A stretch of DNA of 43,110 nucleotides from an uncultured Chitinophagaceae bacterium (GTDB lineage Bacteria > Bacteroidota > Bacteroidia > Chitinophagales > Chitinophagaceae), in assembly GCA_946885665.1 (NCBI GenBank), contig CAMPGT010000004.1, positions 1 to 43,110 of the forward strand, given 5' to 3'. Under the pieces are notes generated by a model. That model made no database searches. It worked only from the letters and a program-made list of their open reading frames with translations, and was not told the origin of the DNA. The translations under genes were made by a program, and so were the position numbers. Below, one piece after another: positions 32,401 through 40,305 of this stretch. Positions within the stretch are counted from its first letter, which is position 1; each line of letters starts with the position of its first letter.

Positions 32401-33323
32401 ATGCGACAGGAGTGGGCTGGGTAAAGATCAATGGCATGGATGTGCAGGGAATCAAAGACGACGGATATTTTTCTGCCAGCATTAAAGGCGATGCGCCTAC
32501 CTTAACAGTGCAGGCCGCTAACAAAAACGGTTTGGTGTCAACCGTTACTTATCAATGGCAGCAGCAGAACGGCACTTCAGTCAACGATCTCGGGATACAG
32601 CCCGTTCCCGCAGATGCGAAACCCGTATTTCATGCCATCCTCATCGCCAACAGCAACTACAGCGGAAAGTGGAACAAGCTGCCCACCACCATTGCAGAGG
32701 CGGGTTTGTACAAAAAGCTGCTCATGAATTATTATGGATTCGATTCATCCAACATCCTGGAAATTTATGACAAAGGGTATGTTGAGGTGTTGTCGTTGCT
32801 GAGCGCAAAGCTCGAATCGCTCGGTGAAAATGACAATTTAATCCTGATGTACGCAGGTCATGGCACATATAAAAAGGCAGGCAGCGAACTCATCGGGTAC
32901 TGGGTACCGCTTAATGCCAACGCGCCCGAGATAGATTATATCTCCAATAAAAAACTCGACGAAATTATCTCCGGATGTGGCGCGCGGCACATCCTGATGA
33001 TTTCCGACGCGTGCTACAGCGCCGCCATGCGCGGCGGTGCCGACGATGACAATGCCGTGCCGCAGAAGTATGAATACAAATTCAAAAGCCGGCAAATGCT
33101 TACCAGCGGCGGACTTGAAAAAGTTCCCGGCGAAAGCATATTCATTAAAATGGTGATGAAGGCGCTTGAAGAGAATGACGAAAAATACCTTTCGGCAAAA
33201 GTGCTGTACAACCTTATTTTTTCCGGCGTACGGAACCAAACGAACAAAGAACCGGAACTGAATGTATTTGGAAGAGACGGCAACGAAGGCGGACAGTTCT
33301 ATTTTATCAAAGCTAATAAGTGA
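29484..33323 (+). CDS. TPR-repeat caspase-like (C14) peptidase lipoprotein
   Basis: A 1279-residue protein. The N-terminus has a lipobox LTGC (Cys17), so membrane anchoring is likely. About 22 uninterrupted TPR units of 34 residues follow (residues 39-789), then a helical region with a degenerate repeat. At about 940-1030 is an Ig-like module (GQLFVSGIAKDATGVGWVKI) of the kind often found beside bacterial caspase domains. Residues 1050-1279 are a caspase-fold peptidase with intact His1126 (MYAGHGT) and Cys1177 (ISDACYS). The TPR superhelix probably binds a peptide or partner. It is the second caspase in the operon, with a sensor type different from the WD40 protein. The ATG at 29484 is 17 bases past the CHASE2 stop. 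Confidence 0.92.
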   Translation: MKRIVLIFTFLASLTGCIAQDESPQQRISRFTLLIQTNPDSVALYVQRSEAYNDNNAYQLAIDDCNKILTVDANNKEALKNRGHAYYYLRRYRESIADFSRYIQLDEKNAKVWNGRGNNYYYLDRLDSAISDYGRALQLDPSYALAWFNRGDAYYWQEKYDAAIGDLSESLSLDPKYMRAWYIRGMCYYYQNNLTQAIGEFDRALELNPINDDILNARGLCYYFLKNYDKALADYTAAIANNPKSAYALINRGNTYKTTGMYEAAIADYTQALMYDPTNTDALYSLGNISYAQSKMDDCIKYMSDVLKIDARAADAWSVRGDAYMKKGQYPQALQDYAAYLSIEPKNAEVITGMAECYSKLAKNDLALQKYSEALAAEPNAAYALVSRGNFYTNLKDYDAAIKDFTAAINTHPKNTEARNDRANVFFYQGKLELAVSDYSTVLLLDSNNVATRFNRGNAYKLLKNYAAAIADYTRAITLNNQLAAPWRERGNVYLLSKMYDSAVADFNEALRLDPKDVVSLTNRGLSRYYQQRYDQAIIDYNEALKINAKYHDARNNRGNAYFAAGKYDLALKDYNDILRDDPKHADALDNRGNVYARLNKDDLAMQDYNQVLKINPSHVNALNNRGNLYVEQEKYKDAFSDYRRMLELDPQNLMALFNIGNLHQKTGIYDSAIYYANELLRIDPVHPPAFNLRAFGWFLSGNTEQADKDIRKSLELNPHLREALNTRGMMYAWRGHYDSAIVFYNSALKSDTAYTDALNNRGLVYYNQGMYDLAINDYVKALRHDPANARININLVLVYLAANQMENASVQYKMYRDKKLKGYMEANKSFRFLAKYITACTDFIRVKDYKAALPLLQASLEEYKQSNQDQNTNMMLAHEYSNVMFRTAWVLEQLMENEKALDYYKKVQVLNPKLAGMAAKIEKLDSKMKQAQARAQTPPQIQLLTPAIVTETIVQKENAASGQLFVSGIAKDATGVGWVKINGMDVQGIKDDGYFSASIKGDAPTLTVQAANKNGLVSTVTYQWQQQNGTSVNDLGIQPVPADAKPVFHAILIANSNYSGKWNKLPTTIAEAGLYKKLLMNYYGFDSSNILEIYDKGYVEVLSLLSAKLESLGENDNLILMYAGHGTYKKAGSELIGYWVPLNANAPEIDYISNKKLDEIISGCGARHILMISDACYSAAMRGGADDDNAVPQKYEYKFKSRQMLTSGGLEKVPGESIFIKMVMKALEENDEKYLSAKVLYNLIFSGVRNQTNKEPELNVFGRDGNEGGQFYFIKANK
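29598..31850 (+). repeat. Tandem TPR-encoding repeats (about 22 units of 102 bases)
   Basis: Consecutive 34-residue units with the pattern A...RG..Y...G.YD.AI.DY..AL..DP.. encode a long solenoid. From residue 76 onward the spacing is exactly 34 residues for 21 units; the first unit is slightly longer. The motif NNRGNAY/NNRGNLY recurs in several units, suggesting duplication. Confidence 0.9.
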
Positions 33324-33340
33324 TTGTTATGATAACGATT

Positions 33341-34174
33341 ATGAACACACGAACATTTTGCATGCTACTGGTTGCGATGCTGCTCGCGCAATCTCCCCTT
33401 CTCAGCCAGTACACCGTTACCAAGGTGGTTGGGCACGTAAAAAACAAAGCGACGGATGAGCAACTGCGGCCCGGAACGAAATTGAAAGATGATGACATCC
33501 TGGTATTCTCCACCTCGCTCGACATGGTACGCGTTATTGTATCGGGCAAGGGCATATTTGTGATCAGTCCAACGCCGCGGCCGGAAAATTCAACGAACAT
33601 GCTCGTTGAAATGCTTAAGTCTGCTTTGAAAGTGAAGTCAAGGGAAGGATACCTGAGCGGCCGCTCCGAAGAAAGCGATCTCGTTCCCGACGCCTGGCAA
33701 ACGGAATCCGCCGTGAACCGGCACATTCATGTCGGGCCCGCGAACCAATATCCATTCGATACGAAGCAATACCCGGTTGGTAATGGAAACAGGTTTTTTG
33801 TTCAACTCGATATAAGTGCCGGCAAGCAGGAAATACACGCATTACAAACAAGCGGGGATACGCTATTGCTTTCGGCGGCCGATTTGATGCCACGGCAGCA
33901 GGTGGAGGGTAAAGTGACGTACACAATCGGCTTCTTTAATAAAGAAAAGAACAGCAGCGAATCGCTTGCAGCATTGCTTCCGTATATCGACACCACCGGT
34001 GAAATGGAAAGCATCATTGATGTGATCGTGAAGAGCAACCCGCCAGCGAAAGCCGATGAATTAAAAAAGATGTGTTACGCGGAAGTGTATGAAGCGCTTG
34101 GCAAACCCGCTGCAATTACTTTCAACGCGGCCTTCGCCCGAATAACGGCTGCTGTTGCCCATATTAAAAGATAA
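33341..34174 (+). CDS. Exported protein of the caspase operon, unknown function
   Basis: A 277-residue protein with a signal peptide (MNTRTFCMLLVAMLLAQ, then SPLLSQ). The N-terminal 60 residues of the mature chain have a pattern like a FecR/SH3-type beta module (VVGHVKNKATDEQLRPGTKL, DDDILVFSTS, GKGIFVISP). The rest is mixed alpha/beta with no clear motif. In-frame starts exist at GTG 33320 and ATG 33329; the ATG at 33341 gives the most regular leader. It follows the TPR-caspase stop closely and ends four bases before the DUF2235 gene. Function unknown. Confidence 0.68.
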   Translation: MNTRTFCMLLVAMLLAQSPLLSQYTVTKVVGHVKNKATDEQLRPGTKLKDDDILVFSTSLDMVRVIVSGKGIFVISPTPRPENSTNMLVEMLKSALKVKSREGYLSGRSEESDLVPDAWQTESAVNRHIHVGPANQYPFDTKQYPVGNGNRFFVQLDISAGKQEIHALQTSGDTLLLSAADLMPRQQVEGKVTYTIGFFNKEKNSSESLAALLPYIDTTGEMESIIDVIVKSNPPAKADELKKMCYAEVYEALGKPAAITFNAAFARITAAVAHIKR

Positions 34175-34178
34175 TGCT

Positions 34179-35351
34179 ATGAAAAAAATAATCGTTTGTT
34201 GCGACGGCACCTGGAACAAGCCCGGCAGTACCGACCGGGGGCAACCAGTTGAAACCAACGTGGAAAAGTTATACAAGGCCGTGCAAACGAAGAACACCAT
34301 CACCGCACAGGTAAAATTTTATGGGCCCGGTGTAGGAACCGGTTTTGCCATTACCGACCAACTGCTGGGCGGCGGCACCGGCATGGGCATCGACCAAAAC
34401 ATACAGGACGCTTATAAATTCCTGATGTGGAGCTATGAACCGGGCGATGAAATTTACCTGTTTGGATTTAGCCGCGGCGCCTACACCGTGCGCAGCCTTA
34501 GCGGTCTCATCCGCAACTGCGGCATCATGAAACCCGGCTTCATGCACCTTATTGGCGACGCTTACAAATTGTACCGCGACCGGACCGAGCTTACGCATCC
34601 CGACAGCGACACGATGGTAGCGTTTAAGCGGTCGTATGGTATCGAACACGAAACGCCCATCGCGTTCATGGGTGTGTGGGATACCGTGGGCGCACTTGGC
34701 ATTCCCATACCATGGTTCAACTGGTGGAACCGCAAGTACCAGTTCCACGACGTAAAGCTGAGCAACCAGATCAGGTATGCTTTCCAGGCGCTTGCACTGG
34801 ATGAGAAACGGCGCGTGTTCCGGCCCGCACTTTGGGAGGTGAGCGACCCCGAAGAGCGGGCCAGGCTGGGCGGCATTTGCGAGCAGGTATGGTTCTCCGG
34901 GTCGCACGCCAATGTAGGAGGCGGGTATGTTGACTGCGGACTCAGCAACATAGCGCTGCACTGGATGGCAGAAAAAGCACGCCATACCGGCCTCGAATTC
35001 GATGAAGAATACCTTGCACAGCAGGTGTGCGATAGCTGTGGAGAATTGCGCAGCTCCATGAGCATGTTTTACAGGCTCTTTGGAATTTTCGAACGCGCCA
35101 TTGTGGATCTGAAAGGAAATAAAAGCTTAAGAAGAGTGATCAGGAACGAACGCGTTCATTACACATGCATGGAAAGAGCCCATCGTGTAAAAAAATACCG
35201 GCCCAAAAATGTATTGAGCGCTCTTGAAAAAGAAATATTTTTTGATCCCGACAAAGAGAAATGGCTACCTGAATGGCTGGAATACCTGAAAGGATATGCG
35301 AAACGCGGAGTAAATGGCGCCATTAAAACACTCAAGGAAAGGGTCGCATAG
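34179..35351 (+). CDS. DUF2235 alpha/beta hydrolase (Tle1-like)
   Basis: A 390-residue protein with no signal peptide, hence probably cytoplasmic. The DUF2235 family motifs are intact: IIVCCDGTWNKP at the N-terminus, the nucleophile elbow FGFSRGAYTVRS (GxSxG), GVWDTVGALGIP and the histidine region VWFSGSHANVGGGY. Relatives include type VI secretion phospholipase effectors (Tle1), but no T6SS gene is nearby. The ATG at 34179 follows the preceding stop by four bases. As the last gene of the caspase operon and the only member without an envelope signal, it may be the lipid- or ester-cleaving effector; this is inference. It converges on the next gene with 12 bases between. Confidence 0.9.
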   Translation: MKKIIVCCDGTWNKPGSTDRGQPVETNVEKLYKAVQTKNTITAQVKFYGPGVGTGFAITDQLLGGGTGMGIDQNIQDAYKFLMWSYEPGDEIYLFGFSRGAYTVRSLSGLIRNCGIMKPGFMHLIGDAYKLYRDRTELTHPDSDTMVAFKRSYGIEHETPIAFMGVWDTVGALGIPIPWFNWWNRKYQFHDVKLSNQIRYAFQALALDEKRRVFRPALWEVSDPEERARLGGICEQVWFSGSHANVGGGYVDCGLSNIALHWMAEKARHTGLEFDEEYLAQQVCDSCGELRSSMSMFYRLFGIFERAIVDLKGNKSLRRVIRNERVHYTCMERAHRVKKYRPKNVLSALEKEIFFDPDKEKWLPEWLEYLKGYAKRGVNGAIKTLKERVA

Positions 35352-35363
35352 CGCCTCCTCCAT

Positions 35364-37097
35364 TCAGAAATAGAGCCGGGCAAAATCAATATCCGACGCC
35401 GACGAGGCTTCCTCGAACTGCTTTTGCAACTCACTTGCCTTTGACCTGTCTGACTGCTGCAGGTACATTTGGTGCAACCTGTTCAGTGTCCATACATTCT
35501 TGTCGTTCACTTTCAGGTCGTTCATAAACGCCGCTTCTGCTTTGGCGTAATCTTTCATTTTCAGGTAGGCGGATCCAAGATATTGATTGGGATTCAAAAA
35601 CCAGTCGCGTGGTTCGTTGTAAACCATCTTTGATTCCGTTTCAGCAGCCAGGGAAAAATGTGCGGCCGCCTCCGCTGGCATATTTTTTTTCAGCGCTATG
35701 GTGCCCAGCAATAATTCGTTGGCGGCTGTGGCGCCTTCGATGGCGGCAGAAAAGGGCGCCATGGGTATCTTTAAATCTTTATTCTTCATCAGCCCGGGCA
35801 TTTGCGCGGATTCTTTGGCGGCTTCTTCCAGGTTATTTTTTCCCGCCTGTGCCATTCCCCTTCCAAAATGATAAAGGATATTGGCATAAACCAGGTGCTG
35901 CCTCGGCCTGTCCACATTCAGCAATGAATCCCATTGTTCAAAACGGATCTGCACCAGTACGGGCGCCATGTACATGTACTGTATCAGTGAACCAATAGGG
36001 GCCGGCAAAGCCAGTGTGGCGCTGTCTATCGATTGTTGGAGTTCGTATGCTGCCGTAAGGGCCGTTTTATACCTGCCGGCGAGCATCGCGCAGTTCACCA
36101 GCATGTGCTGATTGTGCAGCAGGTAAATAAACGCGCCGTTCCAAACATCTGGAAAAAGGGTGCTGTATTCCCTAAACCTGCCAACCGCCACCTCGTTGAT
36201 GGCGGCGCCTTTATTATAATTGCCGGTACGCAGGTAAATATGTGACGGCATGTGCACGAGATGAGCGAGCCCGGGAGTAATGCTTCCCAGCACGTCCGCG
36301 CTTTTCAGGGCCTTTTCGGGATAAGGAGAGGGCTCCATCACGTGAATATAATAATGGTTCAAGCCGGGATGCATCGACTCTTTGGCAAGGGCCGTTTCGA
36401 GCACCTGCCGTATGCGGGGCGTCCATTGTTTGGGTGTGCCGTTTACGTTCCACAATTCCCAGGGGTGCTGCAGCATCATCGCGTCGGCGTACAGCGCAGC
36501 CACGTCCTTCTCATCGGGAAATCTTGCGTACACGGACCTCATCGCATCGGTGTATGCCTGGTTGAGTATTTCGCGTGACGTCGTGGTATCCTCACTGTAT
36601 CGCAACTGCATCGCATTGATCAACGCCTTTTCCACGGGTGTTGCCTTTTCCGACAGCGACGCCGCCTTGCGTGCAGCGTTAAGCGCTTCGGCCGAGGCGG
36701 AGTAACCCACATCGTTTATGTTGGGGCCGTATGCCAACGCCTGGGCCCACCACACCATAGGATTTCCGGGATCGAACCTGGCTGCTTTTTTAAATGAGGC
36801 CAGCGATTCTATAATGTGAAAGCCATAATACGTATTAATGCCCTGTTTGAAATACAACTGCGCACTGTCGCTTTTGGTATCGATCTTCCAAACGTACGAT
36901 CCGGAGCCCGGCATCAACGGAATTTCCGTGTCGGCTAATAGCTGATCCAGGCCCTTACGGTCGGGAGTACACGAAATAGCGGCTCTTGCCTTATACTCCT
37001 GCAGGCTGATTTCTTTGGATGATACCGTATAATGGGGAAACTGAATGTAAACGAACGCCGTTAAAAAAGCTGCGTTATAAAAAGCAAACTTTTTCAT
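35364..37097 (-). CDS. TPR-containing exported protein
   Basis: A 577-residue protein with an N-terminal hydrophobic leader (FAFYNAAFLTAFVYIQF). It is rich in helical repeats (LYFKQGINTYYGFHIIESLA, ASFKKAARFDPGNPMVWWAQ). A conserved histidine-rich stretch near the middle reads GLNHYYIHVMEPSPYPEKAL, then GLAHLVHMPSHIYLRTGNY. I recognise this H...HMPSHIYLRTG pattern from a TPR family common in Bacteroidota, whose function is not known to me. The clustered His residues might bind metal. It is the last gene of the minus-strand glycan operon, 23 bases after the oxidoreductase gene, and may be co-transcribed. Confidence 0.82.
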   Translation of the reverse strand: MKKFAFYNAAFLTAFVYIQFPHYTVSSKEISLQEYKARAAISCTPDRKGLDQLLADTEIPLMPGSGSYVWKIDTKSDSAQLYFKQGINTYYGFHIIESLASFKKAARFDPGNPMVWWAQALAYGPNINDVGYSASAEALNAARKAASLSEKATPVEKALINAMQLRYSEDTTTSREILNQAYTDAMRSVYARFPDEKDVAALYADAMMLQHPWELWNVNGTPKQWTPRIRQVLETALAKESMHPGLNHYYIHVMEPSPYPEKALKSADVLGSITPGLAHLVHMPSHIYLRTGNYNKGAAINEVAVGRFREYSTLFPDVWNGAFIYLLHNQHMLVNCAMLAGRYKTALTAAYELQQSIDSATLALPAPIGSLIQYMYMAPVLVQIRFEQWDSLLNVDRPRQHLVYANILYHFGRGMAQAGKNNLEEAAKESAQMPGLMKNKDLKIPMAPFSAAIEGATAANELLLGTIALKKNMPAEAAAHFSLAAETESKMVYNEPRDWFLNPNQYLGSAYLKMKDYAKAEAAFMNDLKVNDKNVWTLNRLHQMYLQQSDRSKASELQKQFEEASSASDIDFARLYF

Positions 37098-37120
37098 ACA
37101 AGGAGGAGTTAAGTCCTAAT

Positions 37121-38179
37121 TTACAACAATCCCGTACAATTCAATGTTTTTTTCTGCTTGCTGCTTTCGATGGCCAGTTCGATGATACGGATAGTGTTGT
37201 ACCCGTCTTCCGGCCGTTCGGTGACAGGCGCATGATTCACAATGCAATCGTAGATGTGCTTGTAATACAACCCAAAATCTCCCTTTTTGGATGGCACTTT
37301 CTTCCGCACGATATTACCGTTAACTTCTGTGTGCAACAGCCCATAAATATCCTCGTTCTCCCTGCCCCAGTCTGCACCAACCGGAAGATCGCCTGCCCTC
37401 AGCCTTGCCTCCTGCGGATCTTCGCCGTACTTGATAAAAGAGCCTTTCGTTCCCTGGATCATGTATCGCGGTCCTTGCTCCCTCACCAGCATACCGGCGT
37501 GCAGGATCACTTTCAGAAACCCGTAATCGAGCCAGATATTGAAATAATCATCCACTTTGGCGAAGTAGCGCTGCTGGCGGATGTCGGCTGTGATCGTTTT
37601 TGGATGACCAAACAGGTTGAGCGCCTGGTCAATGATGTGCGGACCCAGGTCGTACAGGATGCCGCTCCCGGGAAGGTCGGCCTCGCGCCATGATCCCTCC
37701 ACGGGCTCGGGCCTGTACCGGTCGTAAGTGGCGTTGAACTCATGCACCTCGCCGAGCAGGTTGTCACCAAGCAATTCTTTCATAGTTAGAAAATCGCTTA
37801 CATACCTGCGGTTTTGATACACCGAAAATACCTTACCCGATTCCTTACCGATGCGAATCAGCTCCAATCCTTCTTCTGAAGTGTTGGTATAGGGCTTTTC
37901 CAGCACAGTGTGCCGGCCTGCCCTCAGCGATTTTGCCGCATATTCAAAATGCGTGTCATTCGGCGTGGTGATGACAACGAGGTCAATATCATCCAGCGCC
38001 ACCATTTCATCGATCGTTCTTACAAGCTTTATGTGAGGATACAACGCTTTCGATTCACCAGATCTTCTTTCCAGCACCGCCGCCAGTTCAAATTCTTCCA
38101 TCGTGTTGATGAATGGAACATGAAACACCTTTGCCGACTTTCCGAAGCCCACCACACCCACTCTTAATTTCTGCGCCAT
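37121..38179 (-). CDS. Gfo/Idh/MocA family oxidoreductase (cytoplasmic)
   Basis: A 352-residue NAD(P)-dependent oxidoreductase. The Rossmann motif is at the N-terminus (VGVVGFGKSAKVFHVPFI), and the catalytic Lys is in TVLEKPYTNT. The C-terminal domain contains PGSGILYDLGPHIIDQALNL with the conserved Asp/His. No signal peptide is seen, in contrast to the Tat-exported homologue at 12848. It lies six bases downstream of the DUF1080 gene, so oxidised (3-keto) sugars produced or released by the neighbouring enzymes are plausible substrates. Confidence 0.92.
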   Translation of the reverse strand: MAQKLRVGVVGFGKSAKVFHVPFINTMEEFELAAVLERRSGESKALYPHIKLVRTIDEMVALDDIDLVVITTPNDTHFEYAAKSLRAGRHTVLEKPYTNTSEEGLELIRIGKESGKVFSVYQNRRYVSDFLTMKELLGDNLLGEVHEFNATYDRYRPEPVEGSWREADLPGSGILYDLGPHIIDQALNLFGHPKTITADIRQQRYFAKVDDYFNIWLDYGFLKVILHAGMLVREQGPRYMIQGTKGSFIKYGEDPQEARLRAGDLPVGADWGRENEDIYGLLHTEVNGNIVRKKVPSKKGDFGLYYKHIYDCIVNHAPVTERPEDGYNTIRIIELAIESSKQKKTLNCTGLL

Positions 38180-38185
38180 GTTAAC

Positions 38186-38782
38186 CTATTTCAATTCCTT
38201 GATACGAATACTTTTCCATCTTACTTTTATTCCACCGCCATCGTGAATCTGCAAAGCGATAAATCCCTTTCCCTGTCCGATCTTCTCATCTTTTAAATGA
38301 ACCATCTCGGTTCCGTTCAGCCACGAAGTCACCTCGTCTCCATCAACTTTTATGCGCATTTTGTTCCAGTCGTTGGGCTTTAATATCTTTTCCTTTTCGG
38401 GGGCGGGCTTGATGAGCCATCCACGTCCATACGATTCATAGATTCCACCGGTGTTGTGATCCGGAGGCGCCACTTCAACCTGCCATCCGCTGATCTTCGT
38501 GCCGTCTATGTCGGAACGGATAAACACTCCACTGTTACCGTTCGCTTCCTGTTTAAATTCGACCTCGAGGATGAAATTATCATATTCTTTGTCGGTCGAT
38601 AAGTACCCGTACCCTTTGTCGGGCCCGCTTTCGCAAATAAGCTCGCCATTTTCAACGTACCATTTTTCGGTACCATGTACGTTCCACCCTGTAAGGTCTT
38701 TCCCGTTGAACAACTTTTTAAATCCCGCCATCGTAAATGACGCAAGCGCCACCAACGACAAAACAATCAGCATATTTCTCAT
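38186..38782 (-). CDS. DUF1080 (3-keto-disaccharide hydrolase family) protein
   Basis: A 198-residue exported protein: a short signal peptide (LIVLSLVALASFTMA) is followed by the DUF1080 fold (FKKLFNGKDLTGWNVHG, GNSGVFIRSDIDGTKISGW, MRIKVDGDEVTSWLNGTEMV, GGIKVRWKSIRIKEL). It sits between the fucosidase and the oxidoreductase genes on the same strand. The pairing with an oxidoreductase repeats the arrangement at 12848-14653. Confidence 0.9.
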   Translation of the reverse strand: MRNMLIVLSLVALASFTMAGFKKLFNGKDLTGWNVHGTEKWYVENGELICESGPDKGYGYLSTDKEYDNFILEVEFKQEANGNSGVFIRSDIDGTKISGWQVEVAPPDHNTGGIYESYGRGWLIKPAPEKEKILKPNDWNKMRIKVDGDEVTSWLNGTEMVHLKDEKIGQGKGFIALQIHDGGGIKVRWKSIRIKELK

Positions 38783-38838
38783 ACAAAAAATGATTTAAAC
38801 ATGAATATAGGTGATGTTCCCAAAATATCACCTCTCTT

Positions 38839-40296
38839 TCAATATACTTCCACATTTGAAATCAGGGGACATGCCCTTGATCCCGTAATTGTCACTCTTA
38901 TCCTGCTTGTTTTCACCGGATCTATTTTCAGTATCCTTTTGTGACCGATGGTAGTTGCCTTTGCCACTTGCTGCCAGTTATCATCCTTCATTACTTCCAC
39001 CGTAAAGCCGCTTACACGTTGCCCGAGCCTGATGTACTCCTGCAACACAACATATTTTACCGTTGATTGACCGGGCAGTGTAATTTCAAAATTGCCCGTC
39101 GTGGTTTGGTCGTCAGTTGTCCAATAAGTGTCCTTGTTTCCGTCGGTGATGTTTGAAGCAGCATACGCCTCATCATTTCCCCTCACCGCTGAAGCGGTTA
39201 CATCCGCCCGCACGGCCAGGTTTTTTCCAAATTCCCTGTCCAGCAATTCCCTGAAGCCCTTGAGCGAGCGAACGTCATTTTCATGAAACAATCCGCGGCG
39301 GTCGGGCGGAACATTCAGTAAAAGTGTTGATCCGCGGCCCACGGAGGTGAGATAGATGTCGAACAATTGTTCCGGCGTTTTTACCAACGAATCCTCCTTC
39401 TTATGATAGAACCATCCGGGCCTTATGGAAACATCCACCTCTGCCGGCACCCATTGCTTGCCATCCGGCGATCCCGTTTGCAATATGTCACTAATATCCG
39501 CTTTGCCTGCATAGAGTGTATCAGTGCTGATGGTGTTCCAGTTGGTTTCTCCCGCAATCCCTCTTTCATTTCCTACCCATCGTACACCCGGACCGGCATC
39601 ACTGAAAAAGATAATCTCCGGTTCATATTGTTTCACCAGCTCTATCGTCGTGGGCCAGTCGTAATAAGTTCTGCCATTGATACTTCTTTTTTCATTTGCC
39701 CCGCCATAATAACCATCGCCACCGTTGGCGCCATCGAACCACATTTCCGTAACAGGGCCGTAAGCAGATAATAATTCCTTCAATTGGTTTCTGTAGTAAG
39801 TGATATACGCCTCGCGGCCATATTCCGGGTGGTTCCTGTCCCACGGCGACAGATAGATCCCAAACTTCAATCCATACTTTTTACACGCATCCGACACTTC
39901 TTTGACGATGTCGCCCTTACCATTTTTATATGGGCTATTTTTGATGGAGTGTTCGGTGTATTGGGTGGGCCATAAACAGAACCCGTCATGATGCTTGCAG
40001 GTAAGGATCGCCATCTTGAATCCCGCGTCTTTCAGTGTGCTGATCCATTGTTCCGCGTTTACCTCTTTAGGGTTGAACACCTTCGGACTCTCACTGCCAT
40101 ATCCCCATTCCAGGTCGGTAAACGTGTTGGTGGTAAAGTGAAGAAACGCATTCATTTCCATGTCGTGCCATCTGAGCTGCGCCTCGGTGGGCACGGGCAG
40201 CAATGCGGCGGGTGGTGTTGCGGGTTGCTTTTCGCCGCAGCCACCAACACAAAAAACAATCGCTGCTATAAATACAATCAATCTAAACGTTTTCAT
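38839..40296 (-). CDS. GH29 alpha-L-fucosidase lipoprotein with C-terminal F5/8 domain
   Basis: A 485-residue lipoprotein (lipobox VGGC, Cys20). The GH29 barrel shows AILTCKHHDGFCLWPT, KFGIYLSPWDRNHPEYG and the nucleophile Asp188 in TEMWFDGANG. The acid/base residue is not assigned because it varies in this family. Residues about 365-485 form a discoidin-like (F5/8 type C) carbohydrate-binding module (AASNITDGNKDTYWTTDD). It would release L-fucose from glycans at the outer membrane or in the periplasm. It starts nine bases downstream of the GH2 gene. Confidence 0.92.
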   Translation of the reverse strand: MKTFRLIVFIAAIVFCVGGCGEKQPATPPAALLPVPTEAQLRWHDMEMNAFLHFTTNTFTDLEWGYGSESPKVFNPKEVNAEQWISTLKDAGFKMAILTCKHHDGFCLWPTQYTEHSIKNSPYKNGKGDIVKEVSDACKKYGLKFGIYLSPWDRNHPEYGREAYITYYRNQLKELLSAYGPVTEMWFDGANGGDGYYGGANEKRSINGRTYYDWPTTIELVKQYEPEIIFFSDAGPGVRWVGNERGIAGETNWNTISTDTLYAGKADISDILQTGSPDGKQWVPAEVDVSIRPGWFYHKKEDSLVKTPEQLFDIYLTSVGRGSTLLLNVPPDRRGLFHENDVRSLKGFRELLDREFGKNLAVRADVTASAVRGNDEAYAASNITDGNKDTYWTTDDQTTTGNFEITLPGQSTVKYVVLQEYIRLGQRVSGFTVEVMKDDNWQQVAKATTIGHKRILKIDPVKTSRIRVTITGSRACPLISNVEVY

Positions 40297-40305
40297 CCTG
40301 TCTGT

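Noticed and set aside
23451..35351. Type VI secretion locus suggested by DUF2235
   Set aside because: No Tss structural, VgrG, PAAR or immunity gene is present in the window.
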